Source of the DNA: Dactylonectria macrodidyma
Taxonomy: Eukaryota; Ascomycota; Sordariomycetes; Hypocreales; Nectriaceae
Reading direction: 5' to 3'
Length of the DNA: 64,000 bases
NCBI GenBank assembly: GCA_020744425.1
Contig: JAGMUV010000010.1
Location: 558,001 to 622,000 of the forward strand
The position numbers and the translations under genes were made by a program. A model generated the notes under the pieces. It searched no databases. It was given only the letters and a program-made list of their open reading frames with translations, and had not been told where the DNA came from. This document shows, piece by piece, positions 45,791 to 58,079 of the stretch. How positions within the stretch are numbered: position 1 is the first letter of the stretch; each line of letters opens with the position of its first letter.

Positions 45791-46235
45791 AGGCTAAATC
45801 TCTTTATAAAGGTTCTGCTATAAAACAATTCGGAGCTGCTTTTAGAAAACTAGCTACACCACCCGGCACGTTAAGCTTCTAGACTGTATGAATATGATAT
45901 ACGTCCCATAATGGCAATTTCATAATTGTTACAAGTTGTCATGAAAGAGTGGTTTAAAGGTAGAGGATAGTTTGATGGTATCGCAGGTTCGTGTTGAGAG
46001 AAGGGTAATACCGAACAATTGAGTTTCAGCGCTTCACACAAAGTGAGCTACTTTGGACCTCACCTAATTTTGCAGAAGGAAACATAATATAAGATACTAG
46101 TACTTAGCAAGCCCAGCCCTCCATTTTCCCCTAGAGGGATTGACAAGACTTTATGCCTGTATGGCGTTAATGAGAATAAATCTGTCAGACGGACCGATAA
46201 GAAAAGCTAGCTCTGCATAGGGCCGGATCGATATA
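45791..46235. other. Intergenic, ending at the pogo-type insertion
   Basis: The 3' flank of P5C reductase copy 2. Nothing else was recognised. The TA at 46234-46235 is the left target-site copy of the transposon. Confidence 0.45.
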
Positions 46236-46303
46236 CCATCCAGTACCCCTCTGCCGATAAGACCCCTCTACTGATAAGCAAAAAAAAAGTTTCCCCATAC
46301 AAA
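46236..46303 (+). repeat. Left 68-bp terminal inverted repeat of the pogo-type transposon
   Basis: Identical to the reverse complement of 48375-48442. The sequences diverge directly after base 68. Confidence 0.93.
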
Positions 46304-46541
46304 ATGCCCAATTTCACTTACACGGTGCTTGGCCAAAATTGAAGTTATTTACGTGAAACAAGTTGTGTCTTATTGAGAGTTTCATGCTGTTTCGTATTAT
46401 GCTATTGTTGCTTACGCTATATGGGCGGTTTGGCCGCATGGAACTATCGCAAAATTTCTATCAATGCCTCCTCCACGAACACTCCTCCCCAAAGCTTGTA
46501 GGACTTTTATCTGCGCCGGCCTTCCATAATCGCCTTGAAAA

Positions 46542-48285
46542 ATGGCTCGAGCTTCTTACACAGAGGATGACGTTATTGAAGCAATATTGGATGTCACAGA
46601 TAACGGTCTCTCGCAGAACCAATCCGCCCAGAAGCACGGCATCCCTCAGCCGACTCTTTCGAACCGATTAAGAGGTGTACCGCCAAAGTCCGAGGTCACC
46701 CATCCCGCCCAGCTGTTATCCAAGTCTCAGGAGTCCAGATTAGTTTCCTGGATACTTCGACAAGAGGCCTTGGGCTATGCTCCTTCTCACAGTCAAGTTC
46801 GCGCCACCGTCGCTGCCCTCCTACAACAGCAAGGCAGGGAAAAGCCTATCGGCGTACATTGGCTAGCCAGGTTTATGAAACGACATCCGTCCATAAAGAC
46901 CAAGATAGGAAAACGCCAGGAGGCGTCGAGGTTCAATTGTTTTACCCCGACCGCCGTCAATTGGTACTTTGACATCCGCGAGAGCGAATATGGCTGGGTC
47001 AAACCTGAGAACACTGTTAATGTTGACGAGGGCGGCATCATGGCCGGATTTGGTGAGTATTTTGTCGTTTCTTTCATGAGACAAACTAACCAGCTGCCAA
47101 TATAGGCTTGGATTCCTTAGTTATCGGCAGTAGCGACCCCAAGAAGAAAGCCTTCCTCAAAGGCTCCCAGTCCCGCACTTGGACCAGCTTTCTCGAAGCC
47201 GCAACTGCAACTGGCCGTCTTCTGAAGCCGGGGATTATCTTTAAAGGCAAAGAGCTTCAGCAACAGTGGTTTATTGATGAGCTCAAGGAAGTGGCTGACT
47301 GGTATTACATCACGTCCGACAACGGCTGGACAGACAACCATATCGCGGTCGAGTGGCTCAAACAGGTCTATCTTCCCCAAACACAGCCGGAAGATGAGTC
47401 AGATGCGAGGCTTATCATACTAGATGGTCATCGAAGCCATGCATCTGTTCGTATCCGCCTTTTCCGGGCCACCTGGGCCGGGGATGTCGCTGACCGTAAA
47501 TCTAGGATGAGTGGATGGCTACGTGCTTTTTGAACAACGTGTATTGTTGTTACCTGCCGGCTCACTGCTCCCACGGCCTACAACCACTCGACAATGGTCC
47601 ATTTAATGCATCCAAGGCGGCCTATCGCAAAGAACTCCAAAAGCTGACAAGCCTGACCGATTCTGCGCCGGTGGACAAGGTCAACTTCATCAAGGCCTAT
47701 GCCAAAGGCAGAGAAGTGGGTATGACGAAGAAAAACATCCTTTCTGGTTGGAGAGTGACTGGAAACTGGCCGATTTCTCGACGGAAAGCGCTCATACATC
47801 CTGAGATCCAGCCTGACAAGAAGGAAACGACGCCCGCATCAGACGGCCTCAGCGACGGGCAACGCGACTCTGATAACACGCCAAAGACCAGCCGTCACAT
47901 CAGGGATCTAGGTAAGAACAAAAGCCCTTCGACAAGAAGGCGCTATTCTGTGATATCGAAAGGTTTTGAAGCACAAGAGTCAAAGATCGCTTCTCTAAGC
48001 TCAAGAGTAGCCAGTTTAGAGGAGGAAGTCGGGAGGCTGAGCAGAGGCAAGAAGAGGAAAGCGATACCGAATCCCAACAGGAAGTTTATGACACTGGCCG
48101 AGTCTCTAGTGACCGGTGACACTATTTCTGAGCCAAACGAAGTGATTGAAGAGACAGAGGGTGTCGAAGAGGTGATCGAGGTGGGAGGAGTGGAAGAGAA
48201 TGAGGGCTCAAATTCGGAGGCAGAAGAGTTAGCTGTCACACGCACGCGCGCAGGCCGTGCAGTTAGAAGACCAAGACTATATTAA
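46542..48285 (+). CDS. Pogo-type transposase (HTH + DDE endonuclease)
   Basis: A 543-residue transposase from exons 46542-47052, 47106-47446 and 47506-48285 (introns 53 and 59 bp). It starts with a Psq-type helix-turn-helix (YTEDDVIEAILDVTDNGLSQNQSAQKHGIPQPTLSNRL) and a CENP-B-like DNA-binding domain (SRLVSWILRQEALGYAPSHSQVRATVAALL). The catalytic domain follows, with acidic residues in VNVDEGGIMAGFG, LIILDGHRSHAS and QPLDNGPF. The third residue stands in a DNGPF context as in related fungal elements. Splicing out intron 2 restores HRSHASDEWMATCFLNN. The C-terminus has a coiled-coil-like helix (IASLSSRVASLEEEVGRL), an acidic region and a basic end. The frame is complete. It acts in the nucleus to cut and paste the surrounding element. 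Confidence 0.95.
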
Positions 48286-48374
48286 AATACATTCGATTCC
48301 AAGCTGGAAAAATAGGAATTGACTTGTTTTTCGTATTTCTGGTGGCTCTTTGTGAGGGGGTTGAAAATTAGCAG

Positions 48375-48442
48375 TTTGTATGGGGAAACTTTTTTTTTGC
48401 TTATCAGTAGAGGGGTCTTATCGGCAGAGGGGTACTGGATGG
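48375..48442 (-). repeat. Right 68-bp terminal inverted repeat of the pogo-type transposon
   Basis: The partner of 46236-46303, followed by the TA target copy at 48443-48444. Confidence 0.93.
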
Positions 48443-49133
48443 TAGTGTTTTCCTTCGACCCTAGAAAGAGACTTCAAACCTAGTCCACCCTCAACAACCT
48501 AGACAGACCTCAACAACCTAGATGACCCTCAACGCCTAGATAGACGGCTTGTGATAGCATCATCAGTTTAAGGGTGTCCAGATCAGCCGGATCCTTAGGG
48601 ATAAATAGCTAGCTTTCTTCCCCCTAGACAGAGAGAAAAGACAAGATCTTCCATCGTCACCAAGCTGTATCAACCATTCCATCCTGTCTGATAAAATCAT
48701 CACTATCATCACTTCCCCACGGACGGCTACCAACATAATTTCCGCCTTTTTCTACAACCTTCAACATCCAGTTATTCAGCACCTCGCACGTTCGCACGTG
48801 TGGTATTTACCTTAATGTATGTCATTTACCTTAGGGTTATGTAAGTGAGATCTGTGTTCGCAAGACATGCCGAAACCATAATAGAGAATCGGCAACGCCT
48901 ATCGGCACACGCGGATAAAGAGATCCGCACGCTTGCCGGCATGCATGGACTCACTCGACCTTCAACATACATATTTCGGTCAGCCCGGCCTCCCTGGAAT
49001 CAATGTTTATGAAATTCATCTATGTCTTTATTCTGGATTTCTCCCTGTGATCTCGCATCTTCAAGTTCGCCAATCAGTCCACTATAATTGCCCCCCCACT
49101 TTATCGGGAGCCGTCCCAACTTCCAGTGTTAAG

Positions 49134-49548
49134 ATGAGCAACAACCTCCTTGTCCTCGGCAATTCTGTGGTATGTGATATTCTTATCAGTCTTCCCAAAG
49201 CCGACATCCTCAAAATCCAACTGGAGCTCCAAAGGTCGCTTTTGGAATTATCAGTAGGCAAAGAACGTGAATGTCAACCAACTCCGGACTTCATCAACCG
49301 GCCGAATAGGCAAAACACTCTCTTTCGACCATTCACATCCCCAGAAGCCGTTGGTACGAAAATCGTCGTCACACCTGCCTCAGTAGAGGATTCTAACAGA
49401 CAATTAATAAATCCTCCACTGCACGGCATCTTAGCATTGTGCAATTCATCAGGCCTGCCCACGGGCCTCATCAATGCTGAAGAAGTCACTGGCTACCGGA
49501 CTACGCAATCCGCCTTAATTCCATATATGTGGAGGCAACATACGAAGA
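49134..49548 (+). pseudogene. Ornithine cyclodeaminase / mu-crystallin-like protein, 5' part only (PrnX-like)
   Basis: The first 138 residues match the N-terminal dimerisation and substrate part of the ornithine cyclodeaminase/mu-crystallin family: LVLGNSVVCDILISLPKADILKIQLELQRSLLEL, then FRPFTSPEAVGTKIVVTPA and LHGILALCNSSGLPTGLINAEEVTGYRTTQSALIPYMWRQHT. A splice donor GTAAGT begins at 49549. The expected next exon with the NAD-binding GAGKQA loop is absent; AT-rich transposon DNA starts within tens of bases. The enzyme class makes proline directly from ornithine. The homologous position in A. nidulans is prnX. The remainder may lie beyond the nest, outside the window. An upstream in-frame start at 48933 is less protein-like. 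Confidence 0.85.
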
Positions 49549-49752
49549 GTAAGTCAGCGCACCCATTAGATGAACAGGGGCTTAGCTGAACGCCCCACTT
49601 ATACAATGACCAAAATCCTTATTTAACTTCACTTATACATAAAATAACAACCAAGAGGTCTAATTGGTCCATTTCAACTGATTTTTTATAAAATAACTAA
49701 TGAATTTTCTAAATATCAAAAAACTAGCTAATAAAAACAAAGGAAAAACGAG

Positions 49753-50303
49753 CTATTCTGAATCTTCAACCTCAGGCGTTTTTATTCGCCTTCTTGCCCT
49801 CTTGACATTCTGAATGTCAGAAAATTCCTTATTTGGGTCTTTATAAACCCTTCCTCTTTTCTTAGCCTTTGATTGGCTTGAATCTCGGTCTTGGACTAGG
49901 ATTCTGTCTTCTAATTAGGCGTTGTGTAAGTGAAGGTTATTATAACCCCGGTCAATAGCCCGAAATAGCTGCCTTGTGGTTGGGCTGTTAAGAAGTTCCT
50001 TCTTTTTAGAATAGACTAATAAAGCAACGTCTCTCGAAGTCTTAGGGGTTATAAAAGGGCTGATTTCAGACCTCTGATTCATCTTTAGAGAAATGGGGGC
50101 TCCTAATTAGACTGTAATTAAGTCCTTAGGATCCTTAATAACGAATTTGCTACCCATTGGCTTTAAGATGTTAATTGGCTATAACCCGGCTCCTTTCCAA
50201 TCCGAACGGATATTTCGAGTAGTAATAGCCTTCTTCCTAGCCTAAAAATAGCATTTTAGAAAGTCTTCCTTCCTAATTAGGCCAGCATTAGTAATAGGAT
50301 TAG
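49753..50303 (-). pseudogene. Pogo-like transposase remnant, C-terminal part
   Basis: The minus strand reads ITTRNIRSDWKGAGL, then INILKPMGSKFVIKDP, ISPFITPKTSRDVALL, LLNSPTTRQLFRAIDRGYNNLHL and a basic tail SKAKKRGRVYKDPNKEFSDIQNVKRARRRI. This is the usual end of fungal pogo/DDE_1 transposases. Several in-frame TAG/TAA codons sit where Gln or Trp would be expected, matching C-to-T or G-to-A decay. It stops dead at 50303, where the TGTCACGACC LTR end of retrotransposon copy B follows a CTAAT. It is a different family member from the intact element at 46236. The short stretch 49590-49752 is AT-rich and probably holds its terminal repeat. Confidence 0.8.
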
Positions 50304-50308
50304 CTAAT

Positions 50309-50371
50309 TGTCACGACCCGTGTAACTATGGACGCCTGGCGTTACGTGGCCCCTACAAATTTCTCGCTAAT
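50309..50371 (+). repeat. First 63 bp of the 5' LTR of gypsy copy B
   Basis: It begins TGTCACGACCCGTGTAACTA and aligns with the reverse complement of the last 63 bp of copy A's LTRs. It is cut at 50371 by insertion of copy A; the LTR resumes at 58522. CTAAT directly before it (50304-50308) is the probable left target duplication of copy B. It is hardly mutated compared with the same bases in the other LTR copies. Confidence 0.85.
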
Positions 50372-50808
50372 TGTAACAGTCGTGTTCCCAGGCTAGGCTA
50401 TACGGGGTATAGAGTAGCTCAGAAAGGGTTCCTAAGGGATAGACCAGGGTCTATATTAGTAGAACGGTTAGGTCACACTTACTAAGTAGTAATCATAGTA
50501 TTATATTAAGTAATAGTCAATATATAATAATATATAGTAATTAGAGTAGATTAAGGTAATTAAGTTATATTAATAGCTAAAGAGCTAGTGTTTTAATAAT
50601 AGCCAGTTCTTTAAGTTTATATACTATATAATATAAAGTATAATTACTTATATTATAAGGGCGATCGTAGTAATTATAGAAGTAATTATAGTAATTATAA
50701 GAGTAATTATAGTAATTATTCTATAGTTTATAGTAATTATTTATAATTAGTAAGAAATTTATAAAAATTATATAATACTAAGTGTTTATAGTTATATAAG
50801 TTATAATA
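50372..50808 (-). repeat. 3' LTR of gypsy copy A
   Basis: 437 bp, aligned end to end with 58080-58516. The first 100-150 bp keep many C and G bases (for example TGTAACAG at 50372, against TATAATAG at 58080). Differences between the two LTRs in this part are almost all C-to-T or G-to-A. Confidence 0.9.
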
Positions 50809-53800
50809 TAATATCTCCTTTCTAATAGTCTTTATTCTTAAGGCCTATAAGTTAGCTATTTTAAGTTTCTTTTTAATTTATTTAACCTTTTTTTATAATT
50901 ATTTTTTTATAATACTAATAGTATATTAAAAGTGAAATTATAGTTTATTATATATTATTACTATTTTTATAAACTTATTAAAGAAATAGGCTTTAAGGTT
51001 ATTAAGTATTCGAATTATACTTAGTAAAAGCTAAAATATAAAATGCTTAAAGGTATTTCCTATTATTCTAAATGTATTTATTATAAATATTCTTATAATA
51101 GTTTAAAAGAGTTAATCTTTATATATAAGTACTTATCTTTTTCTTACTTAGTTCTTACTTATACTAATTAAGTAGCCTTCTATTTAATAGCTAAAAAACA
51201 TTACTTAGAGTCTAAAGAGGAGTAAGTAAAAGAAGAGTTAATAGAATTATAATAGTAAATAAATAAGCATTTATCTTATTTAATATAGCTTTATTATTAA
51301 TAAAAATAGCTTTAAGAAAGGGGCATAAAGATAATATATTAAAGTTTTTATTCTTTAGATAAGTTAAATAAAGCAGAGTACTAAAAGGCTAATGCAGTTA
51401 TTAAGGTCTAGGCTTATAATAATATAAATATAATTAATTAGTTTATTATATTCGATTTTAATACTATTTCTTTATTTTCTAGTATTATATATAGAATGTC
51501 TTTAGTAAATATTATATATAAATAAGGTTTTTTAGTAATTATTATAATATTTTGCTTTTAAAGTAGTCTTTTTACTTTATAAAGTATATTATTTTTCTAT
51601 TAATTTTCTTTATATTATAGATTTCTTTAATATAGTACTTTTTTAAGTCTTTTACTATTAGTTTATAACTTTATTTATTATTAATTAGAATAGTATTTTT
51701 TATTAATTTTAATAATAAGATATAAAAAACTAAGTAATATTATATTTTTAAGTCTAGTTTATAGTTATTTTCTAAGATTTTCTTTAAAACTTTATAAAGT
51801 CTAATATATTTATAGTTAAGTTTTTTACTTAGTCTATCTATTAATAGGTTTTTTATTATAAGTAGGACTATATCTCCTTTTAAAAAGGATAGTCCTTTTA
51901 GCCTTTTTTAATTATAGTATTTTTTTATTTATCTTTATATAAATTTAAGTTTAGTTTTTATTTCTTTATAGAGATTTTTTAATTAGTCTAATATTAGGAT
52001 TGCTTTTAAATTAATAATTCTATTATACTATTATTAATATATATTTAGTATAAATCTAAAATTAGTATAGTATAGTATAAGTTTAGTACTTTTATTAATT
52101 ATAGTATTATAACTTAGTTATATTATAAGTAACTTTTTTACTTAATTATTTTATTTATAATTAATATAATATTATAAGTATTATTTAAATACTTAATTTA
52201 TATATTCTATCTATTTATTAACTTATAGTCAGAATGCTATTATAAGTTAGTAGTTTAATCCTAATTAAGCTATTAAGGCTTACTAAAACTTAGATATAAA
52301 TAAAAGTTCTTTATTACTTAGGATCTTTATTAATAAGCTATATATACTAATAATATTCTATAAGAATAGGTAAGTAAACTATTTAGTATTTATTAATTCT
52401 TAGTATAGTATAAAATAAGAAAATTTTATAAATCTATTTATAATAATAAGGATACTATTATAAAAGGTACTATTTATAAGATCTTTTAATAAGAGTAGTT
52501 TTATAATAAAATCTATTATAATAAAGTCTTATAATTACTTAGTAACTAATAAGGATTATAATTCTCTATATAGTTTATAGTATTATGCTTTAGTTTTATT
52601 ATATAATTCATAAGATTTAATAACTTCTATAACTATTCTTTTTATACTAAGAAATATATATACTATTTTAATTTATTTAATAGTTTTATTAATTCTTAAG
52701 TATTTATATAAAGAGTGGTTATAAATATCCTATATTAAGTATTCTTATAATTCTAAAGGGACTTATAATCTTTATAGTCTGAGCTATAATTTAAGAATTA
52801 AGTAGAGTGCTCTTATTACTCTATTTATTTTATATATCTAGTTATATTCCTTTATTTATTTATAAAGTGTTTCTTAAGATATTATTATTATAATTTAAAC
52901 TATTTTATTAAATTTATTAACTTATTTAAGTTTCTTTTATATTTTATTAAGTTTATAGTTTTAATAATTATTTATCTTTTAATATTCTTTAGTATATTAT
53001 TTTAAAAGATCTATAGAGTATTATTTATATTATATTATATAATTAATATATACTTTTATAAAATTACTATAAAAATACTAATAGAGTTTCTTAGCTAAAG
53101 TCTAGAGATTCTTATAGTAATTACCTTAGTAAAAGTAAGAGATTACTTAGGATCTTTATAATCTAGTTAAGACTACTTTTCCTTTTTACTATAATAATTC
53201 TCTTAAGATTAGATATTTATTATATAATTATTATTTAAAGCTTTACTTAAGCTTTTATAATTATTCTAATAAATCTTTAAGTAATTATAACTTACTTATA
53301 GCTATAATATATTTTTATTTAAAATATCCTTTAGAAGTATAGGCTAATATTTATTTATTAGCTCTTAGTATATTAACTTTAAAATCAGATTATTAACTTA
53401 TTATATTAGCTTACTTATTTTTTAAGCCTTTTTTATAAATAATAATATAATTAAATTCTAATAAGTATTCTATATAATAAAGTTATCTTTTACTAAGCTC
53501 TTATATAATAGTAAAGTATGAGATATTCTTATAGTTTATATAGACTATAACTTAGTATTTGCTTTTTAAGAAATAGTATTAGAATTCTTTAAAAGAGTTA
53601 ATTATTACTAAGAATTCTTTATTATAAATAAAGTAATTAAGTTCAGCTCCTTTTAGTATATATAAGTAAAATATAATTAAGTATAGGTTTCTTTTATTAT
53701 CCTATTATTTAATCTAAGCTCTTAGAGTAAAATTAAAAGTATTAGTTTTTAATTTAATTAATTATCTTAAGTTAAAGGTTATTAAAATAGATTTACTAAG

Positions 53801-56800
53801 GATAGCTCATTTTAAGTTATTAAAAGCTTTTTAAGCCTTTATATTCTATTTAAAGTTTATATCTTTCTTTATAAGTTCTATTAAGGATTTTATAATTTTA
53901 TTAAATCTATAAATAAACCTTTAATAATAATTAGTAAATCTTAAAAAGCTCTATACTTTTTTAATACTTTTATTTAGTTTTAGCTAATCTTTAATAGCTT
54001 TAATTTTCTTTTTATCTATTTAGATCTTATTTAATTAAATAGTATATTTAAAAAAGTCTACTTCTTATATATAGAATTTACTTTTTATTAGTTCTATAAG
54101 TAGTTTTATATCTTATAGTTTTTATAGGATTATATATATATACTTTATATATTCTTTTTCTATTTTTAAAAAGATTAGAATATTATTAAAGTAATATATA
54201 ATAAAAATATTAAAGTATTCTTTTAGAATATTAGTAATTATTTATTAGAATATTATTAGTATATTTATAAGTCTAAAAAGCATTATTAAATATTTAAATA
54301 GTCTGAATTTAGTTTTAAATATAGTCTTCTATTTATTTTTAAGCTTTATATAGATTAAGCTATAAGCATTTTTTAAATTAAATACTATAAACTACTTTTT
54401 ATTATAAAGGCAGTCCTTTAGTTTAATAATTAAAAGTAATAATATTTAGTCTTTTAATATAATATTATTTAGCTATTAGTAGTTTATAATTAATTAGAGT
54501 TTTTTATTCTTTTTTAAAATAAATATAATTAAGTATTTTATAGAGGATTTTAAGATTTTAATATATCCCTTTTTTAATATATCTTTAAAGTATTCTTTTA
54601 GTATTTATAACTATATATTATTAAGATTATAGAGTTTAAAAAACTTAAGTAAAGTTCTATTTTTTAATATTATTTTATAATCTTATTTATTATATTTAAA
54701 TAAGCCTATTTCTAATTCTTTAGTAAATAGTTTTTTATAAATATAATAAGTAAATAGTATATTTTTTAACTTTTTATTTACTTTTTATTATTTCTTTATT
54801 TCTATAAAGTCTTTATTAAGCTTTATTAATTAGCTTTATATAAAAATAATAATATAATATATTTTATTATTTTAAGCTTTATAGTATTTATATTTTATAC
54901 TTTAAAATAAGAAAGTTTCTATTATTTTTTTTACTAATACTTTATTAATACTATTATTAATTAAAGTTTAAGATCTTATATTATTATTTAAATCTAATTC
55001 TTAAGAAAAGTAATTATTAATATTATTAAAGTTTATTTAACTAGTCTTTTAGTTTATTATTAAATTAATTCATTTTAATTATAAGTACTTTAAGACTAAA
55101 GTATAGTTTATAATAAGTATTATATTAAATGAGATTCTTTTATTTTATCTTTTTATAAAAACCTTAAGATAATTAAGCTCTTTAGTTATTCTTCTATTAT
55201 TATAATTAAAAAAAGACCTTTTAAGATTCTATACTTTATATAAATATATCTTATCTTTTTATAAGAGTTTTAATATATTTATTACTATAAAGTAAATATA
55301 GTTAAATTCTATATTACTATTTATTAAAGTAAATAATTAGTTTTTCTTAATTTATATTTATATTTCTAAGTATTAGTTTATTATTTATATATTTTTAATT
55401 ATATATAAAGCTCTTATTTTAAAAGGTTTTACTTTTTTTAGTTTTATACTTATTTATTATTTTATTATAAATAGTATTAAGAGTTTTTTATACTCTTTAT
55501 TATTTTATTTTATAAAAGTTAGAATATCTATCTTTAGTTATATTTATATTATATATTAATTTTATTATATATATATATTTAGTATTTAGATTATTAGTAG
55601 TTAGTAAGTTTTATATTAAGCTTTTAATAATTAGTTAGATAATTTATATTATATTCTATTAGTTAAGTAATATTAAAATATTTATATTATTTCTATATAT
55701 AATAGTCTTTTATATCTTCCTTTTTATATAGAGTTATAATAAGTTATTTATTTATTTAAATTAAAAAGTAGTCTTATTATAACTTATTTCTAAAGTATAT
55801 AATGCATTTATAATATATATAATACTTATAAGATTTTATTATGTTTTTAATATATTTAATATATATAAGATTTATTTCCTTATAATTTTCATTTTCTTAG
55901 GTTTTATAGGTTTATTTTACTTTATTAATATAAAGCTTAGATATAAATATTTACTTCTTTTATAAGATTTTATTATTCTTTAATAAATTATTTAATTTAA
56001 ATATCTTCTATTATATATATTAATATATCTTATTCTTTTAAAGTAATACTTTAGAGTTTATTATCTGATTCTAAGTATTTATTTATTAATATAAGGATAT
56101 CCTTATCTTTAATATTATACTTAGCCTTCTTAATTTAATATATATCTTATCTTATACTAATCTATAGTTAGAAAGCAGATTATTATATAATATAGCTATA
56201 TATTATACTATTATTTAATATAATAATCTATTTTTATAACTAGTTTTTATTAGTTTATATATAATTAAATTATTAATCTAGGATTTTATAATTATTAAAA
56301 TCTTCTATTTATATTAAGTTTTCCTTAAGCTATTAAACTATAGTAATAGTATATACTCTATTAAGTTAGAGTATAATAATTAAATAACTTAAAACTTAAC
56401 TTATAAAGATTAGTTTCTATTTTTTAATTATTACTTCTTAGGTCCTTTCTTTTTATTCTTTTTTTTTTTTACTTTATATTAGTATATTACTTTTTATTTT
56501 ATTTATAACTATTATTTATATACTTTAAGGTTATTTTTTCACTTTTTATTTTTTAACTCTATTTATTATACTTCTTTTTATAATTAACTTTTTATAATTA
56601 TTTAGTCTTAAGTTTAGTTTTACTAATTAATTTCTTTTAAAAAGCGTTTTTATATTTTAATTCTTCTATTTAGTTTAATACTTTCTAGGCTTTATAGAAT
56701 TATTTATTATAATTACTTTGGATTATATTAATAAATTAAATAAGAAGGTTATTTCCTTTCTTAACTAAATTAATACTATAAGTAAGTATAGTAATAAGCT

Positions 56801-58079
56801 TAAATAGTTTCTTTTCTTTTTTAAGTTTTTTATAATTATATAAAAGGTATTTTAATTTATTATAATTATAATAATTAAATATTTTCTTTCTTTACTAAGG
56901 TTATTATTATATTATTCTAAGTTCTATAAGTCTTATTATAATATTATAAAAAGTATTAAGAGTTTATAATTTCCTTTAGTTAATATAATTCTTTCTTTTC
57001 TAATTATTATTATTATTATTATTAATATTTTATTTTTCTATTTATTATTTAAATAGTTAGTTATTAATTATAATAATAAGTTTAATATATTAAATAAAGT
57101 CTATAAATAGGTTTATATTTTTAATAAGTTTATCTTTAATATTATTCTTTAGGTTTTAATAAAACTTATTAATAAGGTTTTTATTTAATTAATTAAGTTT
57201 TATTATAATATATTAGAACTTTAAAAAGTATTTAAATATTACTTTTATTTATTTAAGTTTTCTAATAGTATTAAGTATATTATATTTTTTATTTTATTTA
57301 TTATAATTATTAATTAATAACTATTTATATTTATTAAAACTATTAAATATTATAGTTATTTTAAGTTTTTACTAACTTAAGGCTTAAGTTATAAAGTCTT
57401 TTAGAATTAATTTATAATTCTAAATTACCTTACTTTTAAGTCTTTTTATAATATATTATACTTTAAATAAGTTATTTATAAATAATAATAAGTAATATAT
57501 ATAATAAGACTTAAGGCTAATAAAGTATTCTTATAACTTCTTAGGTTTTTTATTAAACTTTAATAACTATTTAAATTTAATTATTTTTTTAATATTATAA
57601 ATATATACTATTATAATAAGTTATTTATATTTTATAAGTTAAATTACTTATTATTCTTAGTTATTCTTAATTTAGACTAATTTAATAATAAGTTTAATAA
57701 TCTTTTACTCTATAGTTATAATAATTATATTTATAGTAGGATTATTTAATAAGGCTTAAAGTTATATATATAACTATTTAAAATGCTCTTTATTTTAATA
57801 CTACTCTTCTTCTTATATAGTATTAGTATGCATTCTTAGAACTAAAAGCTTAGTAAGTCCTATAGAGAGTTATTCATTCTTTATATAAAGCTCTCTAAGT
57901 TCTTCTTTATACTTATTATTAAAAGCTTCTATATATTTATTACTATTTCTATTTTTAAGAAGTATAAGGGCCTTTCCTTTAGATAAGAGCATACTATTAA
58001 AAAGTATAGTAAGTACTATTATAATTTATAGGATATTACTTAGTATATAAAGTAATTATCTAAATAAGAGCTATTAATA

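Larger units (their letters stand above)
46236..48442 (+). mobile_element. Intact pogo-type (Tc1/mariner superfamily) DNA transposon
   Basis: A 2,207-bp element with perfect 68-bp terminal inverted repeats (46236-46303 and 48375-48442, starting CCATCCAGTACCCCTCTGCC), including a nine-base A run conserved at both ends. It is flanked by TA on both sides (46234-46235, 48443-48444), the usual target duplication. It encodes one intact transposase. No C-to-T decay is visible, so it looks recent and possibly active. It lies between P5C reductase copy 2 and the ornithine-cyclodeaminase-like gene. Confidence 0.95.
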
